From Anolis sagrei (lineage: Eukaryota; Chordata; Lepidosauria; Squamata; Anolidae): a stretch of DNA of 64,000 nt. The stretch covers positions 24,648,827 to 24,712,826 of the forward strand of contig NC_090028.1 in assembly GCF_037176765.1 (NCBI RefSeq), read 5' to 3'. This document shows positions 43,718 through 55,307 of the stretch, piece after piece; the first letter of the stretch is position 1, and each line of letters opens with the position of its first letter. The notes below the pieces were generated by a model. It saw only the letters and a list, made by a program, of their open reading frames with translations, was not told where the DNA came from and did not search any database. The translations under genes were made by a program, and so were the position numbers.

Positions 43718-43929
43718 TGGATGTTCCTGTTGCGGTGATTTTAAATGGTGTTGGCAGAATGAAGGAGTACCATGCATTCTCCACTAAAGATCAGTTCTGT
43801 TCCTAAATCTTATTGAGATTTTGTACTTTCAGTAGCAGCAGGTGATAAAACATTCAGTTTTGCAAAGTTCCAAAAGTAGGATATGATGCAGGAAAGGGGA
43901 GGGAAGAAGCATGAGAAAGAGAAATCTTG

Positions 43930-44365
43930 CCCAGAGGAGGGCAACTAAAATGATCCAAGGGCCTGGAGGACAAGCCCTATGAGGACAGTGTGGCTTCAAG
44001 AGCTGGGCATGTTTAGCCTGCAGGAGAGAAGGCTGAGAGGAGACAAGAGGAGGGCCATGGATCAAGAGGTGAAGGGAAGTCATAGGGAGGAGGCTTCCTG
44101 GAGACTAAGATGCAATGGAGCAATGGCTTCAAACTACAGGAAATGAGATTCCACCTGAACATTCCTGGCTGTGAGAAGGGCTGTTCAGCAGTGGAACTCT
44201 CTGCCTCGCAGTGTGGCGGAGGGAGGCTCCTTCTTTGGAGACTTTGAAGCAGAGGTTGGATGGCCAACTGTCGGGGGTGCTTTGAATGCGATTTTCCCGC
44301 TTTTTGGCAGAATGGGATTGGACTGGATAGCCCACCAGGTCTCTTCCAACTCTAGGATTCTATGT
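43930..44365 (+). mobile_element. CR1 3' fragment, diverged
   Basis: 'gagggcaactaaaatgatcc' to 'ccaactctaggattctatg', CR1 C-terminal order with several small changes. Confidence 0.85.
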
Positions 44366-44504
44366 TTGGTTTTGTAGTTTTGCACAAAATTAATGGACTG
44401 CCTCGGCAAGTGGTGCTACACATTGCAAAATGCCTAGGAGTGAGAGTGCGCGCCCCAGTGGAAAGCTTTTTCTTTAAAATCCTTTTTTAAAAAAGATACT
44501 TCAA

Positions 44505-45195
44505 TCAGGGTTAATGTGAGTTTTCTGGGCTGTATGGCCATGTGCCAGAAGCATTCTCTCCTATGTTTCACCTGCATCTGTGATAGGCATCCTCAGAGGT
44601 TGTGACAGCCTCAGGCCCCTTCCTTTCCCCCCTCGGCCACTTCAGGTGGAAATACTACCCAGGTTCTTCTCTGACCACAATCCAATGCTGCTAAAATGAA
44701 AGGGCGGACATTGGGAAAGGAAACCATGGAAAATAAGTGGCTTTACATCAGGCCTGGGCCAACTTGGTGTTTTGGACTGCAACTCCCACCATTCCTAACA
44801 GCCTCAGGCCCCTTCCTTTTCCCCCTCGGCCACTTCAGGTGGAAATACTACCCAGGGTCTTCTCTGACCACAATCCGATGCGGCTAAAATGAAAGGGCGG
44901 ACATTGGGAAAGGAAACCATGGAAAATAAGTGATCCATGCTAGGCTTTACATGAGGTCTGGGCCAACTTGGTGTTTTGGACTGCAACTCCCACCATTCCT
45001 AACAGCCTCAGGCCCTTTCCTTTTAAGCAGCTGAGGGAGAAAAGGAAGGGGGCTGAGGCTGTCACAAACTCTGAGGATGCCTGCCATAGATGCAGGCAAA
45101 ACATCAGGAGAGAATGCTTCTGGAACACGGCCACACAGTCTGGAGAACTCACAACAACCCAGCGATTCCAGCCACGAAAGCCTTTGACAATACAC
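44505..45195. mobile_element. Penelope-like inverted tails around a duplicated MITE
   Basis: Left reverse arm about 44,505-44,600; right forward arm about 45,060-45,195 ('catcaggagagaatgcttc'). Between them a block of about 190 bp ('cggccacttcaggtggaaat' to 'ccatggaaaataagtg') occurs twice (about 44,608-44,742 and 44,801-44,932) with MITE-arm sequence. Confidence 0.65.
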
Positions 45196-45399
45196 TTCAA
45201 ATCCTATTTTCCGTGTCCTGACCAGCAGCAGCAGTACAAACACTAAAAGCAAGCTACCGTTTGCCAAAAAGGAAAAGGAAAAGAAAAAGAAAAGCAGAAA
45301 CATATTGAAAATGGCAAGCTTTTTTATAACAATAATTAAAAAGTAATAAAAACATACAAAACATCTTAAATATGTACACAGTACAAGGCTCCGAAGCAC

Positions 45400-46213
45400 C
45401 TTTTTTCAACTCTTTTAATTGCAAAACCTTGGTATGAAAATTCCACCACCCATTGGGGTACGTTATCTGTGTGTATTGTCTGTCGTATCGTCCCTCTTCT
45501 GCACATCCCTAACCCTAACCCTCTCCCCAATAATAAAAGGTACCTTCCGTTGAGTCATTCACGATTAATTTTTGTGTGTGAAGTGCATTTCCAGCCAAAA
45601 GCTGATTGATGCATGGGAAGTCACGTTTGGACGCGGCACGGTCTTCTGTCTGCTACTGCTATTGATCTGCAAATAATCATTCCTGTATCCAAAATATCCA
45701 GTTCATTCTAACAGAAACTGGTGTGTACTTGGTGTCCTCTTGGATTGACAACAAACAGTGTATTGGAGAACAAAGGGAAGGGTCAGATCCCAAAGGACAA
45801 CAGCTGAACTAATATGGCAACGAAAAGGAAGGTGATTCCAGCCCCTTCGATGGATGAGAGGCGGGTGTTAGTGTCATTGGGGGAACCTCTGGGTTCAAAA
45901 CCGAGGAAGGAGAGGAAATAGAAGGAAAACAACCTTTTGAATGTCTCACCAAAACTAGAGGTCTTCTTCTAAATGGGTTTATTTGCAGATTTGTATAAAG
46001 ATTCAGTTGCATCTTTTCAAGAGATGGGTTTGGGTTTCTCCTGGATCCCACAATCCTTTGCTCCATGCATGGCACATTCTCTTTCATTTTATTTTATTTT
46101 ATTTTTTTAAACTTCAAACCTCCCAGTGAAAAATATTAAATATTCCTGGTAATAAAATAGATTATTATTATTATTATTTCTATACTATGTGTTGGGCCTA
46201 GTGCAAGGGAGTG
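45400..46213 (-). other. GSE1 3' UTR region
   Basis: Downstream of the GSE1 stop and largely free of repeats. Several minus-strand AATAAA-like signals are possible (46,085-46,110 and near 45,978), so the true end is not placed. Confidence 0.5.
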
Positions 46214-46348
46214 TCACCTGGGATACCCCTTGAAATAACTCCTAGACCACTGCATTGCAGGTAACGCAAGGCACTTTCGCAAGTGATCTAGTTCGGCCTG
46301 AAGTCGTTCCCTTTCCGAGACAATCTTCTGCTTCTGGTTCCTTAGTTC
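46214..46348 (-). CDS. GSE1: GSE1 terminal exon
   Basis: Acceptor cttttgcag. Encodes [40 protein letters not shown] and GYPR plus stop. Human ends almost the same way (YLKGYPR). Confidence 0.96.
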   Translation of the reverse strand, partial: ELRNQKQKIVSERERLQAELDHLRKCLALPAMQWSRSYFKGYPR

Positions 46349-49300
46349 CTGCAAAAGAAGAGAAGTGTCAGCACGATGCAAACATAACATCAACGCAAAT
46401 GTGCTTCAGTATTTTTGGAGCCAGCCAGACTTGGGACAGAAAATAAGACAACCATTGCAAGTTCCACCTTGATCACTAGACTCACCGTCATGGTGTGCGA
46501 GAGCTGCTCTGCTGTCAGGCTGAGACTGTAGTGCTGGGCCTCCAAGCGTCTGCACTGCGTTTGCAGCACCTGCCGTTCCAGGTTTTGTTCTGCAATCAAA
46601 TTTGGATTATTAAGTCAGCCAAGGCAATTCCTTTGGATCAAGCTAGGTATCATCAAGTTTACAGACAACACCAAATTGGGAGGGATAGCCAATACTCCAG
46701 AGGACAGGAGCAGAATTCAAAATGATCTTGACAGATTGGAGAGATGGGCCAAAATTCACAAAATGAAGTTCAGCAGGGACAAATGCAAGATACTCCACTT
46801 AGGCAGAAAAAAACAAAATTCAAAGATACAGAATGGGAAATGCATGGCTAGAGAGCAGTACATGTAAAAAAGATCTTGGGGTCCTTGTGGACAACAACAA
46901 CACCAACAACACTGGAAGGGGCCTGAGATTGGAAGGGCCGCAGCTGTGGCGCAACTGACTGAGCTGCATTAAGATCACTCTGAGGTTATGAGTTCGAAGC
47001 CAGCCCGGGTTGGAGTGGGTTTCCGACCAATTGTGTAGCCTGGTGTCGACCTTTGCAACCCGAAAAACAGTTGCATCTGTCAAGTAGGAAAATTAGGTAC
47101 CAAATTAAAGTGTGGGGAGGCTAAATTAACTAATTTATGAGGCCATTAAAAAGACCCCAGCAAAAGCACTCCAGCAAAAGCATGTGGGGAATGCGGAAGA
47201 GCTTCATCAGTGTCGCAGATAACGATGAAAGCGACAGCTCCCCTGGCGGCCAGAAAAAGTTAAATAGCCTCTGTGTATGCCTGTATATGTTTGTATGTCA
47301 AAATTGGCATTGAATGTTTGCCATACATGTGTACACTGTAATCCGCCCTGAGTCCCCTGCGGGGTGAGAAGGGCGGAATAGAAATACTGTAAATAAATTA
47401 CATTTGTTAAATTGTTCTTCATTTTAATTATTGTATTTTAAGTGTTATTGCACTACAAATAAGATATGTGCAGTGTGTATAGGAATTTATTCATTTTTTT
47501 CAAATTATAATCCAGCCCTCCAACAGTTTGAGAGACTGTGACCTGGCCTGGCCCTCTGTTTAAAAAGTTTGTGGACCCCTGATATAAAGTATATGAGAGG
47601 ATACTACTAAATTGATTCGGATCTGTTATTGAACCCCAGCTTATTGCACAACAAGCAGGTTTCATACCAGGGAAAAACTACAGCCCAAATTCTTAATCTG
47701 ACTGAGCACATCGAAGAAGGAAACGAGAAAGGTTGCATTACTGGAATAGTTTTTGTCGACCTTACAGCAGCCTATGACAGTGCAACATATGAAAATGCTG
47801 CAGAAAGTCTACCATATGACTCGAGACTATGATTTTACAAAAACTATCCAGATTCTTCTAGAAAACTGTAGCTTTTATGTGGAGTTTCAAGGCAGTAAAA
47901 GTAGATGGAGGAGGCAAAAGAATGGTTTACCCCAAGGCAGCATTCTTGCACCAACCTTGTTTAATATCTTTACTAACGATTAGCCACAACCACCACTCAC
48001 AAAGAGCTTTATATATGCTGATGACCTTGGCCTAACAACACAAGCAAAAGACTTTGAAACAGTTGAAATCCAACTTACTAATACCTTGAAAGATCTCTCC
48101 AGCTACTACCAAGATAACCACCTGAAGCCTAATCCTGCCAAAACACGTGTGTGCTTTCCACCTATGCAACCGTGGAGTCAACAGGAAATTGAAAGTCACC
48201 TGGGAAGGTCAAGAGCTTCCATCCTAAAAATCTTGGTGTCACCTTAGATCGAACATTAGCATATAGGAAACACTGCTTGAACACCAAGCACAAAGTAGCT
48301 GCAGGCAATACCATCCTGCGGAAACTTAGTGGCAACACATGGGGTGCAGACCCAAAATTAGTAAGAACATCAGCCCTGGCCTTGTCTTACTCAACTGCTG
48401 AGCATGCCTGCCCTGTTTGGCATAGGCCTTCCCATGCAAAGCAAGTGAACATAGCATTGAATGAGACATGCAGAATAATCACAGGATGTCTTAAACCTAC
48501 ACCTGTTGATAAACTCTACAACCTAGCTGGCATTGCCCCCCCCCCCCCGATGTGTGATGGGAAGTTGCAGCTAAATGTGGTTGAACTCTGTGAAAGCCAT
48601 CCACTGCATGGCTACCAGCCTCCTCCCAGTAGACTCAAATCAAGGAAAAGCTTTAGGAGAACGACCACTACTCTTGGCGTCCCTCCAGCAACAGCAAGGG
48701 TATCCCTCTGGGCAGCTAAACCAGGAAATCCCAACTGGATGGCCCCCCGCAAGAGAGGGTCTTCCTCCAGGGGCAAACCAAGAATGGGCAACCTGGAAGT
48801 CCCTGAACAGACTCAGAAGTGAAGTGGGAAGATCAAAAGGCAACCTGGGAAAATGGCACTACCTGCCAGAAGGGACAGAGAGTTTCATCTATGCTGATGA
48901 TCATGCCATTACCGCTCAAGCAGGGAGCTTTGAGATGGTTGAACAGAAGCTCTCCGAAGCTCTAGGTGCTCTTACTGCCTATTACAGGGAAAACCAACTG
49001 ATCCCTAATCAATCTAAAACACAGACATGTGCCTTTCACCTTAAGAACAGACAAGCATCCAGAGCTCTGAGGATTTCCTGGGAAAGAATCCCACTGGAGC
49101 ATTGCAGCACACCCAAATACCTGGGAGTCACTCTGGACCGTGCTCTTACCTACAAGAAGCACTGCCTGAACACCAAGCAAAAAGTGGTGCTAGAAACAAT
49201 ATCATACGAAAGCTGACTGGCACAACCTGGGGATCACAACCAGACACAGTGAAGACATCTGCCCTTGTGCTTTGCTACTCTGCTGCTGTGTATGCATGCC

Positions 49301-51000
49301 CAGTGTGGAACACATCTCACCACGCTAAAACAGTGGATGTGGCTCTTAATGAGACATGCCGCATTATCATGGGGTGTCTGCGCCCTACACCACTGGAGAA
49401 ATTACACTGCTTAGCACCTGACATCTGCCAGGAAGTAGCAGCCAATTGTGAAAGGACCAAGGCAGAGACATCTCCAGCTCATCCCCTGTTTGGGTATCAG
49501 CCTGCACGTCAACGACTTAAATCAACAAATAGTTTTCTAAGATCTACAGAGACACTTGCTGGAACACCTCAGCAAGTGAGAGTCCAAAAGCGGCAGGCTC
49601 AAACCCAGCACCTCAATCCGTGGGTGATACCAGATGAGAGACTCCCCCCTGGGCACACAGAAGACTGGGCGACTTGGAAGGCGCTGAACAGACTACGTTT
49701 TGGCACCACGAGATGCAGAGCCAACCTTAAGAAATGGGGCTACAAAGTGGAATCCACGACATGCGAGTGTGGAGAAGAGTAAACCACTGACCACCTGCTG
49801 CAATGCAACCTGAGCCCTGCTACATCCACAATGGAGGACTTTCTTGCGGCAACACCAGAGGCACTCCAAGTGGCCAGATACTGGTCAAAGGACATTTAAT
49901 CAACTACCAAGTTTGCAAAATCTGTTTGTTTGTTTTGTTGTGTTAGAAATGTAATACAATGGTCTGGTTGCTGATGACACGATAAATAAACAAATACTAC
50001 CTAAAAGAATCCCACACCTTGTGTGACTGTGGAGCAGAACAGACAACTCCGCATCTGTATGCTTGTCCACTATGCCCTGCCTCATGTACAGAGGAAGAAC
50101 TGTTGGAGGCTACAGACAATGCCATTGCTATTGCCCATTTTTGGTCAAAGGATATTTAGCCACCTGCGCTCCTTCTATTTTTATCGGTTTTATACTAATT
50201 TGTGCAATGCTTTTGATACGAAATAAGATACTTGCACAGGGAAGTTCATTACTGGGTAAAAACCTTGAAAAAAATTTACATAAATATTTACAGGAAAAGC
50301 GAGTATTCAAGCAAAGGATTCTAAAAATTATAACCACATAACTAAAAAAGAGCAGAAGAACCCTCCTGAATCAGTGCAGCTTACCTTCTATATGTTCCTG
50401 GTAAGCCTCAAAGATGGCTTCAATCCCATGCCATTTGGGTCTTGGCTGCTCTTCCTCTTCTTCCTCATCGTCCTCTTCTTCAGAATCGGATGTCTTGTCA
50501 TTTTCTGGGGGATTGAAGCCCTTATGCTGGGAAGCTCTCTGGCCATTCTGCTGCGACAGAGACACCCAGCTTGAGGTTTGCAATTCCGGAATGTTATAAT
50601 GGATGGAGGCATCAACCTTATGGTTCTGCTCTGCTGAGTGCACCGTTGCATTACCTAGAAGCCAGAACACAAAAGAGATAAAACACTCATTTCACATGAC
50701 TATTCGGCCATTGTTTTGACCTATGTGTAAGCTAGGATCGACTACGCTCTCAGAACACGAATGTGAAATGCATGTGGTTTTTGTCCCTTGCACATCTTTT
50801 GTGTGATTGCCTAAACTTTCTGTGATAAGACAAAGATGGCTGTGTAAAAACACTAATTAACCCACAGCAGAAGCGCATTCATTTTGTATGGAACTTCCCC
50901 CAGATAAGTATTTTTAAATGACATTTCCCACACTCATTTTTGTATATTCTCCTGAGTGGTTCAGTCAGCTGAAGATGTGGGGTTTGGGGGTTCAGCGCCT

Positions 51001-51048
<48 letters not shown>

Positions 51049-54000
51049 GTATCATAGAATCATAGAGTTGGAAGAGACCTCATGGGCCATCCAGTCCAAT
51101 CCCCTGCCAAGAAGCAGGAATATTGCATTCAAATCAACCCTGACAGATGGCCATCCAGCCTCTGTTTAAAAGCTTCCAAAAAAGGAGCCTCCACCACACT
51201 CTGGGGCAGAGTTCCACTGCTGAACAGCTCTCACAGTCAGGAAGTTCTTCATGTTCAGATGGAATCTCCTCTCTTGTAGTTTGAAGCCATTGTTCCGCGT
51301 CCTAGTCTCCAGGGAAGCAGAAAACAAGCTTGCTCCCTCCTCCCTGTGGCTTCCTCTCACATATTTATACATGGCTATTATATCTCCTCTCAGCCTTCTC
51401 TTCTTCAGGCTAAACATGCCTAGCTCCTTAAGCCGCTCCTCATAGGGCTTGTTCTCCAGAGCCTTTTAGATCATTTTAGTCGCCCTCCTCTGGACACATT
51501 CCAGCTTGTCAATATCTCTCTTCAATTGTGGTGCCCAGAATGCAATATTCCTGCTTTGTGGCAGAGGGGTTGGACTGGATGGCCCATGAGGTCTCTTCCA
51601 ACTCTATGATTCTATGATTCTATGAAACAATACAGATACAGTAAGTGGGGACACCATGCTTCGTGGGGACACCATGGTTGGCATCTTTGTTAATCACAAC
51701 TGTTGAATGTCATAGTCAACAGACAGAAAATCGTATTGATTCAATAGGTGTCATCCAGTTAGAACTAGTAACAGGATTTAAGACCACATCTTTTGTTATG
51801 GAACATTTCTTTTTTTTTTTTTAAACCCTCCTGCAGAGGTTTTTTAAAGCACTGAAACGAGCTTGAGGAGAACTTGGTGTTCTCAAATAATCCAGGCCGA
51901 TTTTCACAACTTTGTATGTCTAAAGGGGTTGGGATTTAGCACAGCAGGTTAACTGCCAGCTGCAGTAAATCTTGCTAACCAAAAGGTTGACAGTTCAAAG
52001 CCTGGGTTGGGGTGAGCTCCTAGCCGTTCAGTCCAGCTTCTGCCTATCTAGCAGTTCAAAAACAGCAATGTGTTTTTCTTTGTCTTTGTCTTTGTCAATA
52101 GGACAAAGACAAAAATCCTAACTAAAAACATGGACAATGCTAAGAAGTCGAGATTAGAGAACACCACAAATTTAAGTGTGACCAACAAGATAAGATACTT
52201 GGGGATCTACATAACTCCTAGTAACTCACAATTAATTAAGAACAACTTTGAGCCAACATGGAGAGAAATTTGTAAAAAGATGGAAGGCTGGAGGCAGTTA
52301 AATCTAAGCCTCTTGGGCAGAATTGCCCTTATCAAGATGAACCTCCTTCCCAGAATGATGTTCCTATTCCAGATGATTCCTGTGATTAGAACTAACCACC
52401 TTTTCATTCGATGGAAAAGAGACATGATGAAATTCATCTGGTGTGGAAGCAAGGCAAGAATCAAATACAAAATAATGATAGACGCTCGGGAAAGAGGGGG
52501 CTTTGGCCTACCTAGTCTGCAATCTTACTATGAAGCCTGTGTTCTATCCTGGGTCAAGGAATGGTCAACCTTAAAGAAGAAGAAGCTTCTAAATCTTGAA
52601 GGCTTCGACATTAGAAGAGGGTGGCACGGGTATCTGTGGCATGGCAAGGCCAAAATTGAAAAAAATTTTACAAATCATTTTATAAGGGCTGCTCTGCTAA
52701 AAGTGTGGGAGAAACACAAAGGGAAACTATACAGGAAAACTCCTCTCTGGCTGTCTCCCTTAGAAGCCACACAGAAAAGGGAATTACCAAACGAAAGATG
52801 GCACACCTACAAAACACTCCTGGAGAGAAGAGAGGGCTTATGGAAACTGAAATCCCTGGAAGCCTTGAGAGAAACGGATGAGAAGCTTTCCTGGTTCCAT
52901 TACATGCAGATTACTGACTGCTTCAAAGAAGATAGAAAGAAAGACTTCTCCTCACAAGAGTCATTGTGGGACAAAATAATGGAAAAAGATAAAAAAAGTG
53001 GTCAGAGCCCTATACGGGAAACTCCTGGAGTGGGAAACTGAACTGGAAGTTGTAAAGGAGAATATGACCAGCTGGGCTGCCGATTTCGGGCACTCTATTC
53101 TCCTCAGCGAGTGGGAAACAATATGGAGGAGAAAACTGAAATTCGCAAAATCCACCAATATACTAGAAAACTGGCAAAAAATCTTCCACCGGTGGTACCT
53201 AACTCCTCAGAAGATGGCAAAATTCCATAAAGGGACGAACAGTGATTGTTGGAAGTGCGGGGGAGAGCTGGGTACCCACTATCATGCATGGTGGCAGTGC
53301 AAAAAAGTTAGGAGCTTCTGGCGGGAGGTGCATAGGGAAGTGCAGAAGATCTTGCAGATAAAAATGGGGTTTAAAGCAGAATATTTTCTCTTACACCTGC
53401 TGGATTTTCAGTTAGACTCTAACAAAGATATGTTGTTGTTTCATTTTTCAGCAGCCGCCAGAATTGTGCTCGCCAGCAAGTGGAAGAGCAAGGAGTCTCC
53501 AAATATTGACACCTGGCTACTAAAAATTAGAGATTTAATGGAGATGGATACTCTAGCGACTATGTCTTATGATATTAGCGAGAGATGTACGATTGATTGG
53601 CTACCATTCAGGCAATATCTGAAAGAAAAGAAGAGCATAATTTTATAATTTTATAATTTTTTGAGATTTGGGAAGCGGCGTAGTTCATCAAGAGACTTTA
53701 TATTCTATTGTTATTTGAATAACTCTGCTGATTCTCTGAGGAAGTCCACCTGTTGATTGCACCTTGTCAATAGAATGATGCCTCTGTAATTTGTGTGTGT
53801 AATTTGTGTGTGTAGGTGCTATGTAGCACCAATTCTCAGGCACCCCCCCTCCTCACTAACCTCTCCCTCCCCTCCCGCCCTCACCTTCCCTCCCTATACC
53901 CTCTACCCACCCTAACCTCAGGGCTGATTGTGGAATGTGTAATGTTTAATGTTCATTATTCAATGCTTAGTGGATCACAACTGAATAATTGTGTGATTGT

Positions 54001-55271
54001 GTAATTGTGTAATTGTATAAATGTATGTTTTAACTATATGTCTCAAAAACAAAAAACCCTGAATAAACACTATTAAAAAAAAACCAAAAAAAAACAGCAA
54101 TGTGAGTAGTTAAATAGGGACCGCTTTAAAGCAGGGAGGCACCCAAAAGGAATTGCCAGAAAAATGCTGGCGATTTCAACGAGGAAGTTTAGAAACAAAG
54201 CTCTTCAGCAGCGATGGAGCGACAACACCCTCCTGTGGCCAGAACTGAGCATAGCCTCCAAGAGGCTGAAGATGGGGAAAAGCCTATATCTCTTGTCAGT
54301 ATATGACGGCATTGAATGTTTGCCGTATATGTGTTCTGTGACCCGCTCTGAGTTCCCTTCGGGGTGAGAAGGGTGGAATATAAATACTGTAAATAAATAA
54401 ATAGAAAGATAAGTCTCCGTGGTGTTACAAGATCCCTTTTCAGCTGTGGTCACTATATAACATGGAAAGAAGAAGACCTAGGAGCAGGCCCGTAGCCAGG
54501 ATTTTGATTGGGGGGGGGGGGCTGAGTTTGGTTCGGGGGGGGGGGGGCGAGTCTGAGTGAAAGAGGGTCTACCCTAGCAAACTTTTAGTATCGTTACCCC
54601 GATACCCCCATGCATATGGGATATATAGTGGATTTGTGCTTTTTGTTATGGGATATATTGAGCATGGTGATCAGATCATGATATGAATAAACATAACAGT
54701 TTAAATAATGTACCAGTAAGGCCTTCTCGCGGACCACCATGAGAATTTGGGGGGGGGGGGGTGAAGCCCCCCAAGCCCCCCCCCCCCCGGCTACATGCCT
54801 GCCTAGGAGGTGACATGATCTGAAGGGCTGCAGAAAGGAGTAAGTCTGATTTTTGTTGCTTCAGAGATTAGAATACAGAACCAGTGGGTGCGAATGACAG
54901 GAAAAGCCATTCCACCTAAACTTTAGGGACACTGCGCTCTGTGCTTCCTTGTTTATGCCACCTAAATAAATATAAATAAATAAATAAATAATAAATAAAA
55001 GGTTTTCTTGAAAAGTTGCAGGAGTAGATCCACAGTATTTCATCTTTCAACATGGCCATTAAATATATACATGCCTTTAACTTTGAATGTAAAGGCCCTT
55101 GGGTGTTATTGTCTAATGTTTATTGCTATTGTTTTAATGTTTATTGCTTTGCTTTATGAGTTTATTTATTGTTGTATTTGTTATGCTGTTGTTTTATTGA
55201 TGAGTTGGGCCTTGGCCTCTTGTAAGTTGCACCGAGTCCTTCGGGAGATGTTAGCGAGATATAAATAAAAG

Positions 55272-55307
<36 letters not shown>

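Noticed and set aside
45500-45530. Telomere-like ccctaaccctaaccct
   Set aside because: Only about two units, too short for an interstitial telomere array.
46938-47000. tRNA gene
   Set aside because: The A/B-box-like words are the head of a SINE; the cloverleaf is not kept and an L2 tail follows.
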